Assembly (NCBI GenBank): GCA_965228165.1
Contig: CBDDHB010000003.1
Location: 1,612,001-1,676,000 of the forward strand
Direction of reading: 5' to 3'
Origin: Oleispirillum sp965228165
GTDB lineage: Bacteria > Pseudomonadota > Alphaproteobacteria > Rhodospirillales > Rhodospirillaceae
Length of the DNA stretch: 64,000 bases
Translations under genes and position numbers: made by a program
Shown here: one piece after another, positions 43,543 through 53,500 of the stretch
Layout of the letters: each line of letters begins with the position of its first letter
How positions within the stretch are numbered: position 1 is the stretch's first letter
The notes under the pieces: generated by a model
What the model was told of the DNA's origin: nothing
The model's database searches: none
The model's input: only the letters and a program-made list of their open reading frames with translations

Positions 43543-44935
43543 GGCGAAAGGTCTCCGGCGGCCATCAGGCGGGGCATCGCGCCGCGATCCGGGGCGGGGG
43601 GCAGCAGGCGACCGGTTTCGTCCAGCATCCCCATGCGGTCCAGCCAGGCGTGGAATTCCGGGCAGGGCTTCAGGTTCAGGCGGTGGCGCAGCCCCAGGAT
43701 GTCGTGGAACGACAGGCTCTGATAGCTCAGCATCACGTCGTCCGCCCCCGGCACGCCGATCAGGAAATTGACCCCCGAGGAGGCGAGCAGGGTCGCCAGG
43801 GTGTCCATGTCGTCCTGGTCGGCCTCCGCATGGTTGGTGTAGCAGACGTCCACCCCCATCGGCAGGCCGAGGAGCTTGCCGCAGAAGTGATCCTCCAGCC
43901 CGGCGCGGATGATCTGCTTGGCGTCGTACAGGTATTCCGGACCGATGAAGCCGACCACCGTGTTGACCAGCATCGGCTTGAAGGCACGGGCCACCGCGTG
44001 GGCGCGGGCTTCGCAGGTCTGCTGATCGACGCCGTGATGGGCGTTCGCCGACAGGGCACTGCCCTGTCCGGTTTCGAAATACATCACGTTGTCGCCTGCC
44101 GTGCCCCGCTTCAGCGACAGCGCCGCCTCGCGGGCTTCCTTCAAGAGGGACAGGGTGATGCCGAATCCGGCGTTCGCCGTCTCGGTTCCGGCGATCGACT
44201 GGAACACCAGATCCACCGGCGCGCTCCGCTCGATGCAGGCGATGCTGTTGGTGACGTGGGTCAGCACGCAGGACTGGGCGGGGATGTCGAAGCGTTGCCG
44301 CACCGCGTCCAGCATTTCGAGCAGGGCGATGCAGGCCGCCGGACTGTCCGAGGCCGGGTTGATGCCGATCACCGCGTCGCCGATGCCGAACAGCAGGCCG
44401 TCGATCACCGCGGCGGCGATGCCGGCGGGATCGTCGGTGGGGTGGTTGGGTTGCAGTCGCGATCCCAGGCATCCGGGCAGTCCCAGGGTGGTGCGAAAGG
44501 CGGAGACCACCCGGCACTTGCCCGCCACCGCCATCAGGTCGGCGTTGCGCATCAGCTTGCTGACGGCGGCGGCGATTTCCGGCGTCAGGCCGGGGACGAG
44601 GGCGGAGAGGGCGTCGGCGGCATCGGACAAGAGCCATTCGCGGAACTGCCCCACGGTCATCGACGCCACCGGGGCGAAGGCCGCCGCGTCGTGGGTGTCG
44701 GCGATCAGGCGGGTCACCTCGTCGGTTTCATAGGGGATCAGCGGTTCGTCGAGAAAGGCGGAGAGCGGCAGGTCGGCCAGCGCCAGGCGCGCCGCGACGC
44801 GGCGTTCGTCGGAATCGGCGGCGATCCCCGCCAGTTCGTCGCCGGAGCGGCGGGGGGGCTGGCGCAGGCCATCAGGGCGGGCAGGCCGTCGAAGACGTGG
44901 CGCGTCGCGCCGAGGGTGCAGGTGTACAGACTCAT
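43539..44935 (-). pseudogene. eutB: Ethanolamine ammonia-lyase large subunit, frameshifted in this sequence
   Basis: Catalytic subunit of ethanolamine ammonia-lyase. The first 27 residues (ATG 44935: SLYTCTLGATRHVFDGLPAL) are in another frame from the rest (GDELAGIAADSDERRVAARL through SFHDILGLRHRLNLKPCPEF). The break lies in seven G at 44852-44858 (C on the coding strand); eight would give SPPRRSGDELAG and a protein of about 466 residues, the normal size. Motifs include LQPNHPTDDPAGIAAAVIDG and FETGQGSALSANAHHGVDQQ. No eut microcompartment, reactivating factor or regulator gene was found in the window, so the enzyme appears to be the short, shell-less type. Confidence 0.87.
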
Positions 44936-45120
44936 TGCGGAATTGCCCGGTGATTGGCGGAATTCGCCCCATCATGCCCGAACGAAGGGTCGATGGCGTG
45001 ATCCTTCGTAACAAATTTTGCGCAATTATCCAATATGCCTATTTCGTGGGCTAAAAATCCGTCTTTCGTGGGGGGCGGAATGCGCCAATCTGCCGCCGGT
45101 TGCTCTGCAATGGGATGGGA

Positions 45121-45618
45121 ATGAAAATGGCGGCGTGGCGGGAGATGCGGCAACCCGATCTGGCGGCGGTGTTGGCGGTGGCCGATGCGGTGCATCCCGG
45201 CTATCCCGAGGGCGCGGCGGTGTTCGCCGAGCGCCTGGACCTCCACCCCGAGGGGTGCCGCGTTCTGATCGGCGCGGCGGGGACGGTGGCGGGGTACACC
45301 CTGACCCATCCCTGGCGCTATGGCCAGCCGCCCAAACTCGATACCCTGTTGCGGGCGATTCCCGCCGATGCCGACACCTATTACCTGCACGACATCGCGT
45401 TGTTGCCCGAGGCTCGGGGGGCGGGGGCGGCGACCGTGCTGCTGGCCTTCCTGTCCGAACACGCCGCCGCCCTGGGGCTGTCCCGGATGTCGTTGGTGGC
45501 GGTCAACGCCTCGCGCCCGATCTGGGAAAAGCGGGGCTTCGCGGTGGCGGCGGACGCCCGCCCCGATCTGTCGAGCTATGGCGGCGAGGCCTGGTTCATG
45601 GTCCGCGACACAGTTTGA
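45121..45618 (+). CDS. GNAT-family N-acetyltransferase
   Basis: 165-residue acetyltransferase. The acetyl-CoA binding part reads YLHDIALLPEARGAGAATVL (motif A, with ARGAG for the usual RGxGxG), and the C-terminal FLSEHAAALGLSRMSLVAVN and WEKRGFAVAAD are typical. Substrate unknown. Several in-frame ATG codons (45100, 45115, 45121, 45127) compete; 45121 has GGGATGGGA upstream and precedes the domain. It is divergent from eutB with about 185 bases between, but no functional link is evident. Confidence 0.82.
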   Translation: MKMAAWREMRQPDLAAVLAVADAVHPGYPEGAAVFAERLDLHPEGCRVLIGAAGTVAGYTLTHPWRYGQPPKLDTLLRAIPADADTYYLHDIALLPEARGAGAATVLLAFLSEHAAALGLSRMSLVAVNASRPIWEKRGFAVAADARPDLSSYGGEAWFMVRDTV

Positions 45619-45782
45619 TACATTTTTCCGTCTTCTCCGACATATCCCCGTGACAGCCGGGTCTTACCTTTCTCCTTGCATCCGCGGCGAGCGGGACCAA
45701 GGACGGAAGGCGGGCGGTCGCGGCGCGAGGCCCGTTCCTTCCGGGCCTGGTCCCCCGGCGGAGACGGAAAAAGAAGGACATC

Positions 45783-46661
45783 ATGCGCGATTTCACCCGG
45801 ATCACCCTGGCGGCCTGCCTGATCGGCCTGGCCGCCGCCCCCGATGCGTTCGCCCAGCCGCCCTTCGGCGGTCCCGGCCGCGACGGCCCCGGTCACGGTC
45901 CTGGGCGCGGCCACGGCCCCGACCACGGCCCGGCGCGGGTTCTGGTTCCCGACGGCTGGCACGGCGGGCATTGGCGGCACGACTGGTACGATGGCCGCTT
46001 CGGCTGGTGGTGGGTGGTCGGCGGCGCCCGGTATTTCTATCCGGCGCCGATCTATCCCTATCCCGACCCCACTACCCCGCCCGGCGTTGCCGTCGCTCCG
46101 TCGCCCCAGTACGCCTATTACTGCGGCAATCCCGCCGGATATTACCCGGCGGTGGCGCAGTGCCTGATGCCCTGGCAACTGGTATCGCTGGCGGCTCCGG
46201 TCGCCGCTGCGCCGGTGGTGGCGGCTCCCGCCCCGGCGGCGTAGTCCTCGACCGGCATCGACAAGACCACCGGCGGCACGGTGCTGGGCGCGGTGGGCGG
46301 CGCGGTGGCAGGGGCGCAGTTCGGTCAGGGCTCCGGCAAGATCGCCGCCGCCGTTGCCTGAACCCTGCTCGGCGCGTTCATCGGTCACGAGGTCGGCCAG
46401 TCCCTGGACCGCGCCGACGCCCTGGCGGCGCAGCAGGCGGCGCAGAAGGCCTATGCCGCGCCGGTGGGCCAGACGATCACCTGGAACAGCCCGGACACCG
46501 GGCACTCCGGCACCGTCACCCCGGTTCGCGAAGGCCGCGACGCGCAGAACAACACCTGTCGCGAGTTCAAGCAGACCGTGGTCATCGACGGCAAGCAGAC
46601 CGAAGTTACCAGCACCGCCTGCCGCAAGGCGGACGGGTCCTGGGTGATGATCGGAAGCTGA
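45783..46661 (+). pseudogene. Glycine-zipper surface antigen, interrupted by two in-frame stop codons
   Basis: Outer-membrane-type antigen gene read through TAG (46242-46244) and TGA (46359-46361), all in one frame. Part 1 is a signal peptide (LIGLAAAPDAFAQ), a Gly/His-rich stretch, WHGGHWRHDWYDGRFGWWW, and a Pro/Tyr-rich segment. Part 2 has a glycine zipper (GGTVLGAVGGAVAGAQFGQG, TLLGAFIGHEVGQSLDR). Part 3 is the conserved C-terminus of RT0821/Lpp0805-type antigens (ITWNSPDTGHSGTVTPV; CREFKQTVVIDGKQ). Reading stays in phase and similarity continues after both stops, so they look like substitutions in a decayed gene, not frame errors. Without read-through only the first 153 residues are made. 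A terminator follows. Confidence 0.75.
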
Positions 46662-46711
46662 AGGAACCCTTCCCCGCGGCGAAGTCCATCCCCCCTTATC
46701 GGGCTTCGCCT

Positions 46712-46745
46712 GGCCGCCCCCGTCTCCCACGGGGGGGCCGTTTTT
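46712..46745 (+). terminator. Terminator after the surface antigen gene
   Basis: Imperfect stem GGCCGCCCCCGT (46712-46723) / ACGGGGGGGCC (46729-46739) followed by G and TTTTT (46741-46745). It lies between this gene and the convergent methyltransferase. Confidence 0.75.
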
Positions 46746-46754
46746 CATCCGCGA

Positions 46755-47549
46755 TCAGCGGAATTGCCGGTCTTGGAGGTCGAGAACCCGGATGTAGAGG
46801 TCGATCCGGTTGGCTTCGACCCGTGCCAGGGTGGGGTTGTCGCGCCAGGGGGCGAGCAACGGTTCGATCCGTGCCGCCCGGCTTTCGGGGATCAGAACTC
46901 CCAGGCCGAAGATCAGCGGAATGGCGGAAAAGACGAGGCCGGGGGTCTCTGCCAGGAAGTCTTCCAACGCGGTCAGCACGCCGTTGCGCGGCCCGCCCTC
47001 GCGGCAGGCGAAGGCAAAGGCGTCCTCGCCGCGAAAGCCGCCTGGCCCCAGGCCCGCTTGGCCCGGACGCACGCCCGGAGCGTAGGCGTGGGGGTGCAGG
47101 AACTCGACCGGGATGCGTTCGGGGGCATAGTACGAATCGCGGCGGGCGCAGGGCCAACCGACGTCATGCAGGATCGCCAGGGGAAACTCGCGTCCGGCGT
47201 CCTCCGCCCGGTCGCGGATCAGCCGCAATTCGGAAAGAACGGTGTAATAGTTGTGATCGCCGTCGATCAGATAGGCGTCCATCGGCGGCAGTTGCGGCAA
47301 GGCTTCCAGGCTGGAGGTGGCGAACAGCCAGCCGTATTCCCGGTCGAAGCAGGTCTCCGCCCCCGTCTTGGCGGCGGGGTCCAGGCCGACGTGCGCGCCT
47401 TTCAGTCGCCGCGCCCGTGCGATCAGGAGCGGCGACAGGGTGCCGTATTCGACGCCGATTTCCAGGGTATCGCGGGCTTCCGTCGCGTCGAGCAGGGACT
47501 CGATCAGAGGGGCGAATTCGGCGAGGGAATGGAGCAACAGATTGGCCAT
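46755..47549 (-). CDS. Class I SAM-dependent methyltransferase (Methyltransf_24-like)
   Basis: 264-residue methyltransferase with motif I LEIGVEYGTLSPLLIARARR (about 26-45), GLDPAAKTGAET (acidic residue after beta2) and YLIDGDHNYYTVLSELRLI, the hallmark of the Methyltransf_24 group that includes tailoring enzymes of sugars and natural products. ATG 47549 overlaps the stop of the last megasynthase (TGATG), with GGAA upstream, so it is the third gene of that operon and a likely tailoring enzyme. Its substrate cannot be read from the sequence. Confidence 0.82.
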   Translation of the reverse strand: MANLLLHSLAEFAPLIESLLDATEARDTLEIGVEYGTLSPLLIARARRLKGAHVGLDPAAKTGAETCFDREYGWLFATSSLEALPQLPPMDAYLIDGDHNYYTVLSELRLIRDRAEDAGREFPLAILHDVGWPCARRDSYYAPERIPVEFLHPHAYAPGVRPGQAGLGPGGFRGEDAFAFACREGGPRNGVLTALEDFLAETPGLVFSAIPLIFGLGVLIPESRAARIEPLLAPWRDNPTLARVEANRIDLYIRVLDLQDRQFR

Positions 47550-50500
47550 CAGGTTTCCTTCGGCTCCAGGGCGAGCAGACGCATCCCCTCGGCGGGGGTG
47601 ACGACAAGGGTGAGAATGCCGATCTTCCCCGCCAGGGGCGGCAGGCGCACCGCCAGGAAACCGTCGAGGTTTTCCATGACATAAGCCCCTTCGGGGGACA
47701 GGGAGATTCCCGCCCCGGTCGGCGAGCGGCATCGCGGCCGACGGCACCGCGACGGGGGCGCGGGCGAAGTCGATCTTCGGGTTGGGAGCGTCGAAGAAGG
47801 GTTGGGGCGGCGCGGTGTCGCGTTGCAGGCAGAGCGCCGCCTTGGCGAGGCCGAGCACCCCCGCCGCCGCGTCGAGGTGGCCGTAGTTGCCCTTGACCGA
47901 GCCGATCGCGGCGAAGCCGGTTTCGGCGGTGTCGGCGGCGAAGGCGCGGCTCAATCCGGCGATCTCGATGGGGTCGCCCAGGGCGGTGCCGGTGCCGTGC
48001 GCCTCGACGTAGGAGAGGGAGGCGAGGGAGACCCCCCGCCGCCGCCGCCGCGCGGACGACCTCGGCCTGGGCCGCGGGGTTGGGGGCTGCGAGGCCGCTC
48101 GATGCGCCGTCCTGGTTGATCGCCGACCCCAGGATCACCGCGCGGATCGCGTCGCCGTCGGCCAGCGCGCGGGCGAGCGGCTTGAGCAGCAGGGCGACCG
48201 CGCCCTCGCCCATGCCGGTGCCGTCGGCGTCGGCGGCGAAGGCGCGGGTGCGCGCGGTGGAGGAATCGATGGCCATGCGCGCGCCGTCGTCGGGCGGCAG
48301 GGGCAGCGCCTTCGCCGCGCCGACCAGGGCGATTTCGCACGCGCCGTCGGCCAGCGCGCGGCAGGCGAGGTGGACGGCGGCGAGGCCGGAGGAGCAGGCG
48401 GTGTCCACCGCCGCCGCCGGACCGCGCCAGTCCTTGAGGAAGGCGAGGCGGGTGGCGATGTTCGACGGCACGTTGAGGGCGAAGATCTGTTCGGCGCGAT
48501 CGGGGAACCGGCGGCCCATCGCCTCGCGGTACAGCGCCGAGGGGACGTTGCCGACGAACACTCCGACAGGGCGGCGGTCGAGGGCGTTGCCGCCGTATCC
48601 GGCGTCGTCGAGGGCGCGGACGGCGGTTTCCAGGAACAGCCGCTGTTCGGGGTCGAGCAGGGCGGCGTCCATCGGCGCCATGCGGAAGCGTCCCGGATCG
48701 AAGCCGTCGAGGTCGTCCAGATAGGCCGCCTCGCGGAAGCGGGTCGGGGCCTCGCGTCCCAGCAGGTCGGCCAGGGCGCGGGCGTCCGCCGCCCGGTTCT
48801 CCGGCAGGGGGCGGATTCGGTCGGCGGCGTGAAGGATATCCCGCCAGAACGAGTCCAGGTCCTCGGCCCCGGCCAGACGCACCGCCAGGCCGATCACCGC
48901 CACCGGCCCGGACCCGGCGGCGGCGGGCGTCGCGGCGGCGGCGATCGATCCGCCCGCGTCGGCGATGCGGCGCGCCTGTTCGGCGACGGTGGCGTGGGCG
49001 AACAGGTCGGCGACGCCGAAGACGCCGGGCCAGCGGCGGTCCAGGGCCTCGTGCAGGCGGAGGACGAGCAGGGAATTCCCCCCCCGCCTCGAAGAAGCCG
49101 TCGCGCGGACCGAAGGCGCGATCCGGCAGCGCCTCGCGCCAGGCCTCGGCGACCCGAACTTCGAGAGGCGAGGCCGCCGCCGAACCCGTGTCCGCTTCGT
49201 CCAGGGGAACCCCGGCCAGGGCCTTGCGGTCGGTCTTGCCGCTGGCGGTGAGCGGCAGGCTGTCCAGCCGGAAGAAGCGGGCGGGCAGCATGTAGTCGGG
49301 CAGCCGGTCGCGCAGGTGTCGCCGCAGATCGGCGACGGAGACCGCCGCCGCGCCGACGATGTGGGCATGCAGTTCGGTCAGGCCGCCGACCCGGGCGGGA
49401 ACCACCGCCGCCCGGTTCACCGCCGGATGGTCCTCCAGGGCGCGTTCGACCTCGCCGCATTCGATGCGGAAGCCGCGCACCTTCACCTGCTGGTCGATGC
49501 GGCCCAGGTATTCGACCGCGCCGTCCAGCCGCCAGCGCCCCAGGTCGCCGCTGCGATAAAGGCGGCCTTCCCCGAGGACCGGATCGGCGACGAAGCGTTC
49601 GGCGGTGAGGTCGGGGCGATTGACGTAGCCGCGCGCCACCTGCGGTCCGCCGATGAAGATTTCCCCGGCGACGCCGGGCGGCGCAGGCGGGGGACGTCGT
49701 CGGGATGGCCGTCCAGCCAGTCGAGGAAGGCGGCGAGCATCGACGGCACGAAGTGGATCACGGTGACGCCGAAGCGTTCCGCCGCGTCGACGATCGCGGC
49801 GGGGGATTTTTCCGCCCCCGGCGGCGGCAGGGCCACCGCCGCGCCGGTCCACGACCACCAGAACAGTTCCCACACCGAAACGTCGAAGCCGACCGGGGTC
49901 TTTTGCAGGATCACGTCGCCCGGCCCGATGGGGAATTGCGCCTGCATCCACAGGATGCGGTTGAGCGCCGCGTGGTGTTCGATCGCCGCGCCCTTCGGGC
50001 GGCCGGTGGAGCCGGAGGTGAAGATGACGTAGGCGAGGCCGTCCGGGTCGCGGGCGGCGTTGACCGGCGGCGCGGTTTCGCCGTCGGCGGGCAGATCGAC
50101 GGTGCGTCGCCCGGCGAACAGGTCGCGGCAGTCCGGCGCGACCAGGACCGGGGGATCGCCCAGGTCTTCCAGCATGTCGCGCCGCCGCGCCTCGGGGTGG
50201 TCGGGGTCGAACGGCGCATAGGCCGCGCCCGCCAGCAGGATGCCGTGGATGCCCGCCAGCATCGCGGCGGAGCGGCGGGCGCACAGGCCGACCACGTCGC
50301 CGGGGCGCACCCCCGCCGCGCGCAGGCGCGCCGCGACGGTGGCGGCGCGGCCGGCGAACCCGGCATAATCCAGGCGTTCGGATTCGGTCAGGACGGCGGT
50401 CGCGGCTGGGGTCTTCGCCGCCTGTTCCAGGAACGGCTGGGGGACGGTGCGGCGGACCGGCAGGTCGCGCGCGGTGGCGTTGAAATCCTCGACCACCCGC

Positions 50501-53500
50501 CGCCGATCCTCCGGCGACAGGATCGGCAGGTCGCCGACCGCGCCGTCGGGGTCGGCCAGCGCCGCGTCGGCGAGAAGAACCAGACGGCGGTGCAGGTCGG
50601 CGACGGTTTCGGCGGCGAACAGGTCGGTGTCGTATTCGATCTGCACCCGCAGTTCCGCGCCTTCGCGCCGGAAGTGGAAGGAAAGGTCGAACTTGGCGAA
50701 GGGGAAGGGCACGTCGGCGAGACGAACCTCCAGGCCGGGCAGGACGGGGGGCTCGGGCTGTCCGTCCTGCCAGGTCGCCAAGACGTCGAACAGCGGGTTG
50801 CGTCCGCCGTCGCGGGCGGGAGCCAGGGCATCGACCAGCGCCTCGAACGGGCAATCCCGGTCGGCCATCGCGTCCAGGCAGGATCGCCGCGCCGCGTCCA
50901 GCAGGTCGCGGAAGGACCGCGCCGGGTCGATGCGCGCCCGCAACACCAGGGTGTTGACGAAAAAGCCGACGAGTTCGGCGGTCTCCGCCCGGCCCCGTCC
51001 GGCGTCCAGGGCGCCGAGGGCGAAGTCGGTCTGTCCGGAGTGGCGGAACAGCAGCGCCTGAAGCAGCGCCAGCAGCGCCATGAAGGGCGTCGCCTCCGCC
51101 TCCGCCGCCAGGGCCTCCAGCCGCCGCGCGGTGGGTTCGGGCAGGGCGAAGTCGGCGAAGCCGCCGCGGAAGCGCCGGTGCGTCCGCCGCCGCCCGTCGG
51201 CGGGAAGCGCTAGGGGTTCGGGCAAGGGGGTGAGTGCGGCGCGGCGGCGCTCCAGCAGCGCCCGCCCGGCGTCGGAGGCGAGGAAATCCCGCTGCCAGAC
51301 GGCGAAGTCCTCGTAATGCCGGGTCAGGATCGGCAGGGGCGGCGCGTCCTGGCCCCGCGCCCGGGCGTACAGGTTGCCGAGGTCGCGGATCAGCACCGGC
51401 ATCGACCAGCCGTCGCAGGCGGCGTGATGGATCGTCACCACCAGCCGCCAGCGGCGGGGCCCCAGGACGATCAGGCGCGCCCGGATCGGCGGTTCGTCCT
51501 CCAGGCGGAAGGGCCGCGCCGCGTCGGCGGCGGCCAGGGCGTCGGCCTCGGCTTGCGGATCGTCCGCGCCGCCCAGGTCGGTGCGCCGCAGCCGCAATTC
51601 CCCGGCGGCGGCCAGACGCTGCCGCGCCCCCGCCGGATCCCCGGGGGCGGCGATCGGGCGCAGGCGCAGCGCGTGGTGGCGGTCCTCCAGCGCGGTCAGC
51701 GCCCGTTGCAGCGCCGCTTCGTCCAGTTCGCCGGTCAGGTCCAGCGCGCCGCAGACGTTGTAGACGGCGGCTTCGGGGAACAGGCGTTGCAGCAGCCACA
51801 GCCGCGCCTGACCGCCGGACAGGGGGAAATCCGGCCCCGCCGCCTGGGGCAGGGGGGGCGGGGCGATCCTGCGCCGCCGCGATCAGGCGGCCGATGCGTT
51901 CCGGGGTGCGCGCGGCGATCAGGTCGTGGACGCGGGGGCGCGCGCCGGTTTCCCGTTCGATCAGCGCGGCCAGGCGCATCGCCAACAGGCTGTGCCCGCC
52001 GAGGCGGAAGAAGTCGGACTCGGCGTCGATCTTCGCGCCGGGGAAGAGTTCGCCGAACAGGCGCGCCGCCAGGATTTCCGGCGGGGTTCGCGGGGCGCGT
52101 CCGGCGGCGGCGGGTTCCGGCGTTCCGGCGGCGGCCAGGTCCGCCAGGGCGCGGCGGTCGGTCTTGCCGTTGGCGGAAACCGGCAGGGCGGCGAGGGCGA
52201 CGAAGCGCGCCGGGACCATGGCGTCGGGCAGGGTTTCGGCCAGGGCGGCGCGCCAGACGGCTTCGTCCGGCGCGTCGCAGGCGACGCAGGCGACGAGGAC
52301 GCGGGCGTCGCCGTTCCCCGCCGCCAGCACGGCGGCGTCGCGGATGCCGGGCAGGCGGGCCAGCGCCGCCTCGACGGCGGCGGTCTCGATGCGGTGGCCG
52401 CGAATCTTGATCTGGCCGTCGCGCCGCCCGGCGAATTCCAGCACCCCGTCGTCGCGCCAACGCGCCACGTCGCCGGTGCGGTAGCAGCGTTCGCCGCCGA
52501 TCTCGGCGAAGGCCCGCGCCGTCAGGTCGGCGCGGCCGAGGTAGCCGATCGCCAGACCGTCCCCGGCGGCGCAAAGCTCCCCCCAGACGCCGATCGGCGC
52601 GGGCGCGTCGCCGACCCCCAGGATATGCACCCGGGTGTTGGCGACCGGGCGTCCGATCGGGATGGCGTCGACCTCGGCGTCGGCGCGGGCGATGGCGTGG
52701 GTGGCGGTGAAGGTGGCGTTCTCGGTCGGGCCGTAGCCGTTGACCAGACGCAGATCGGGGCAGGCGTCCAGCGCCTTGCGGACGTGCGGCGGGCTCAGCG
52801 CCTCGCCGCCGGTCAGCAGGTGGCGCAACGGGCGGAAGGCCCGCGGACGTTCGTCCGCCACCCGGTTGAACAGTCCGGCGGTCAGCCACATCGCGGTGAC
52901 CCCCCGCGCGGACAGGGCGCGTTCCAGGGCGGCGGGGTCGAGCAACGTCTCGTCGTCGAGGACGACCAGCCGCGCCCCGGCGAGCAGGAGCGCCCAGATT
53001 TCCAGGGTCGATGCGTCGAAGCCGAGGGGCGCGCCCTGGGCCATCGCGTCGTCCGGGCCGAGGGAGAGGAAATCGGCGTTGATCGCCAGTCGGGCGACGG
53101 CGCGGTGCGGCACCGCCACCCCCTTCGGCTCGCCGGTGGTGCCGGAGGTGAACATCGCATAGGCGGCGTCGCCGCCGCGTCCGCCGCCAGGAAGGCGGCG
53201 TCCAGCCCGGCCAGACGTTCGCGGCCCGCCGCGTCGGCGACGATCCGCGTTGCTCCGGCGTCGTCCATCAGGCGGCGCACCAGGGCGGCGGGGAACCCCC
53301 GGTCGAGGGGCATGTAGACTCCCCCCGCCTTGAGAATGGCGAGGATGGCGACGATCGCGGCGGGGCCGCGTTCCATCGCCAGGGCGACGGTTTCGCCCGC
53401 GCCGACCCCGGCTTTCGCCAGCCCCGCCGCCATCGCGTCGGAGCGGCGGTCGAGTTCGGCGTAGGTCAGGGTTTCGCCGTCCGCGCCGACCAGGGCGATG

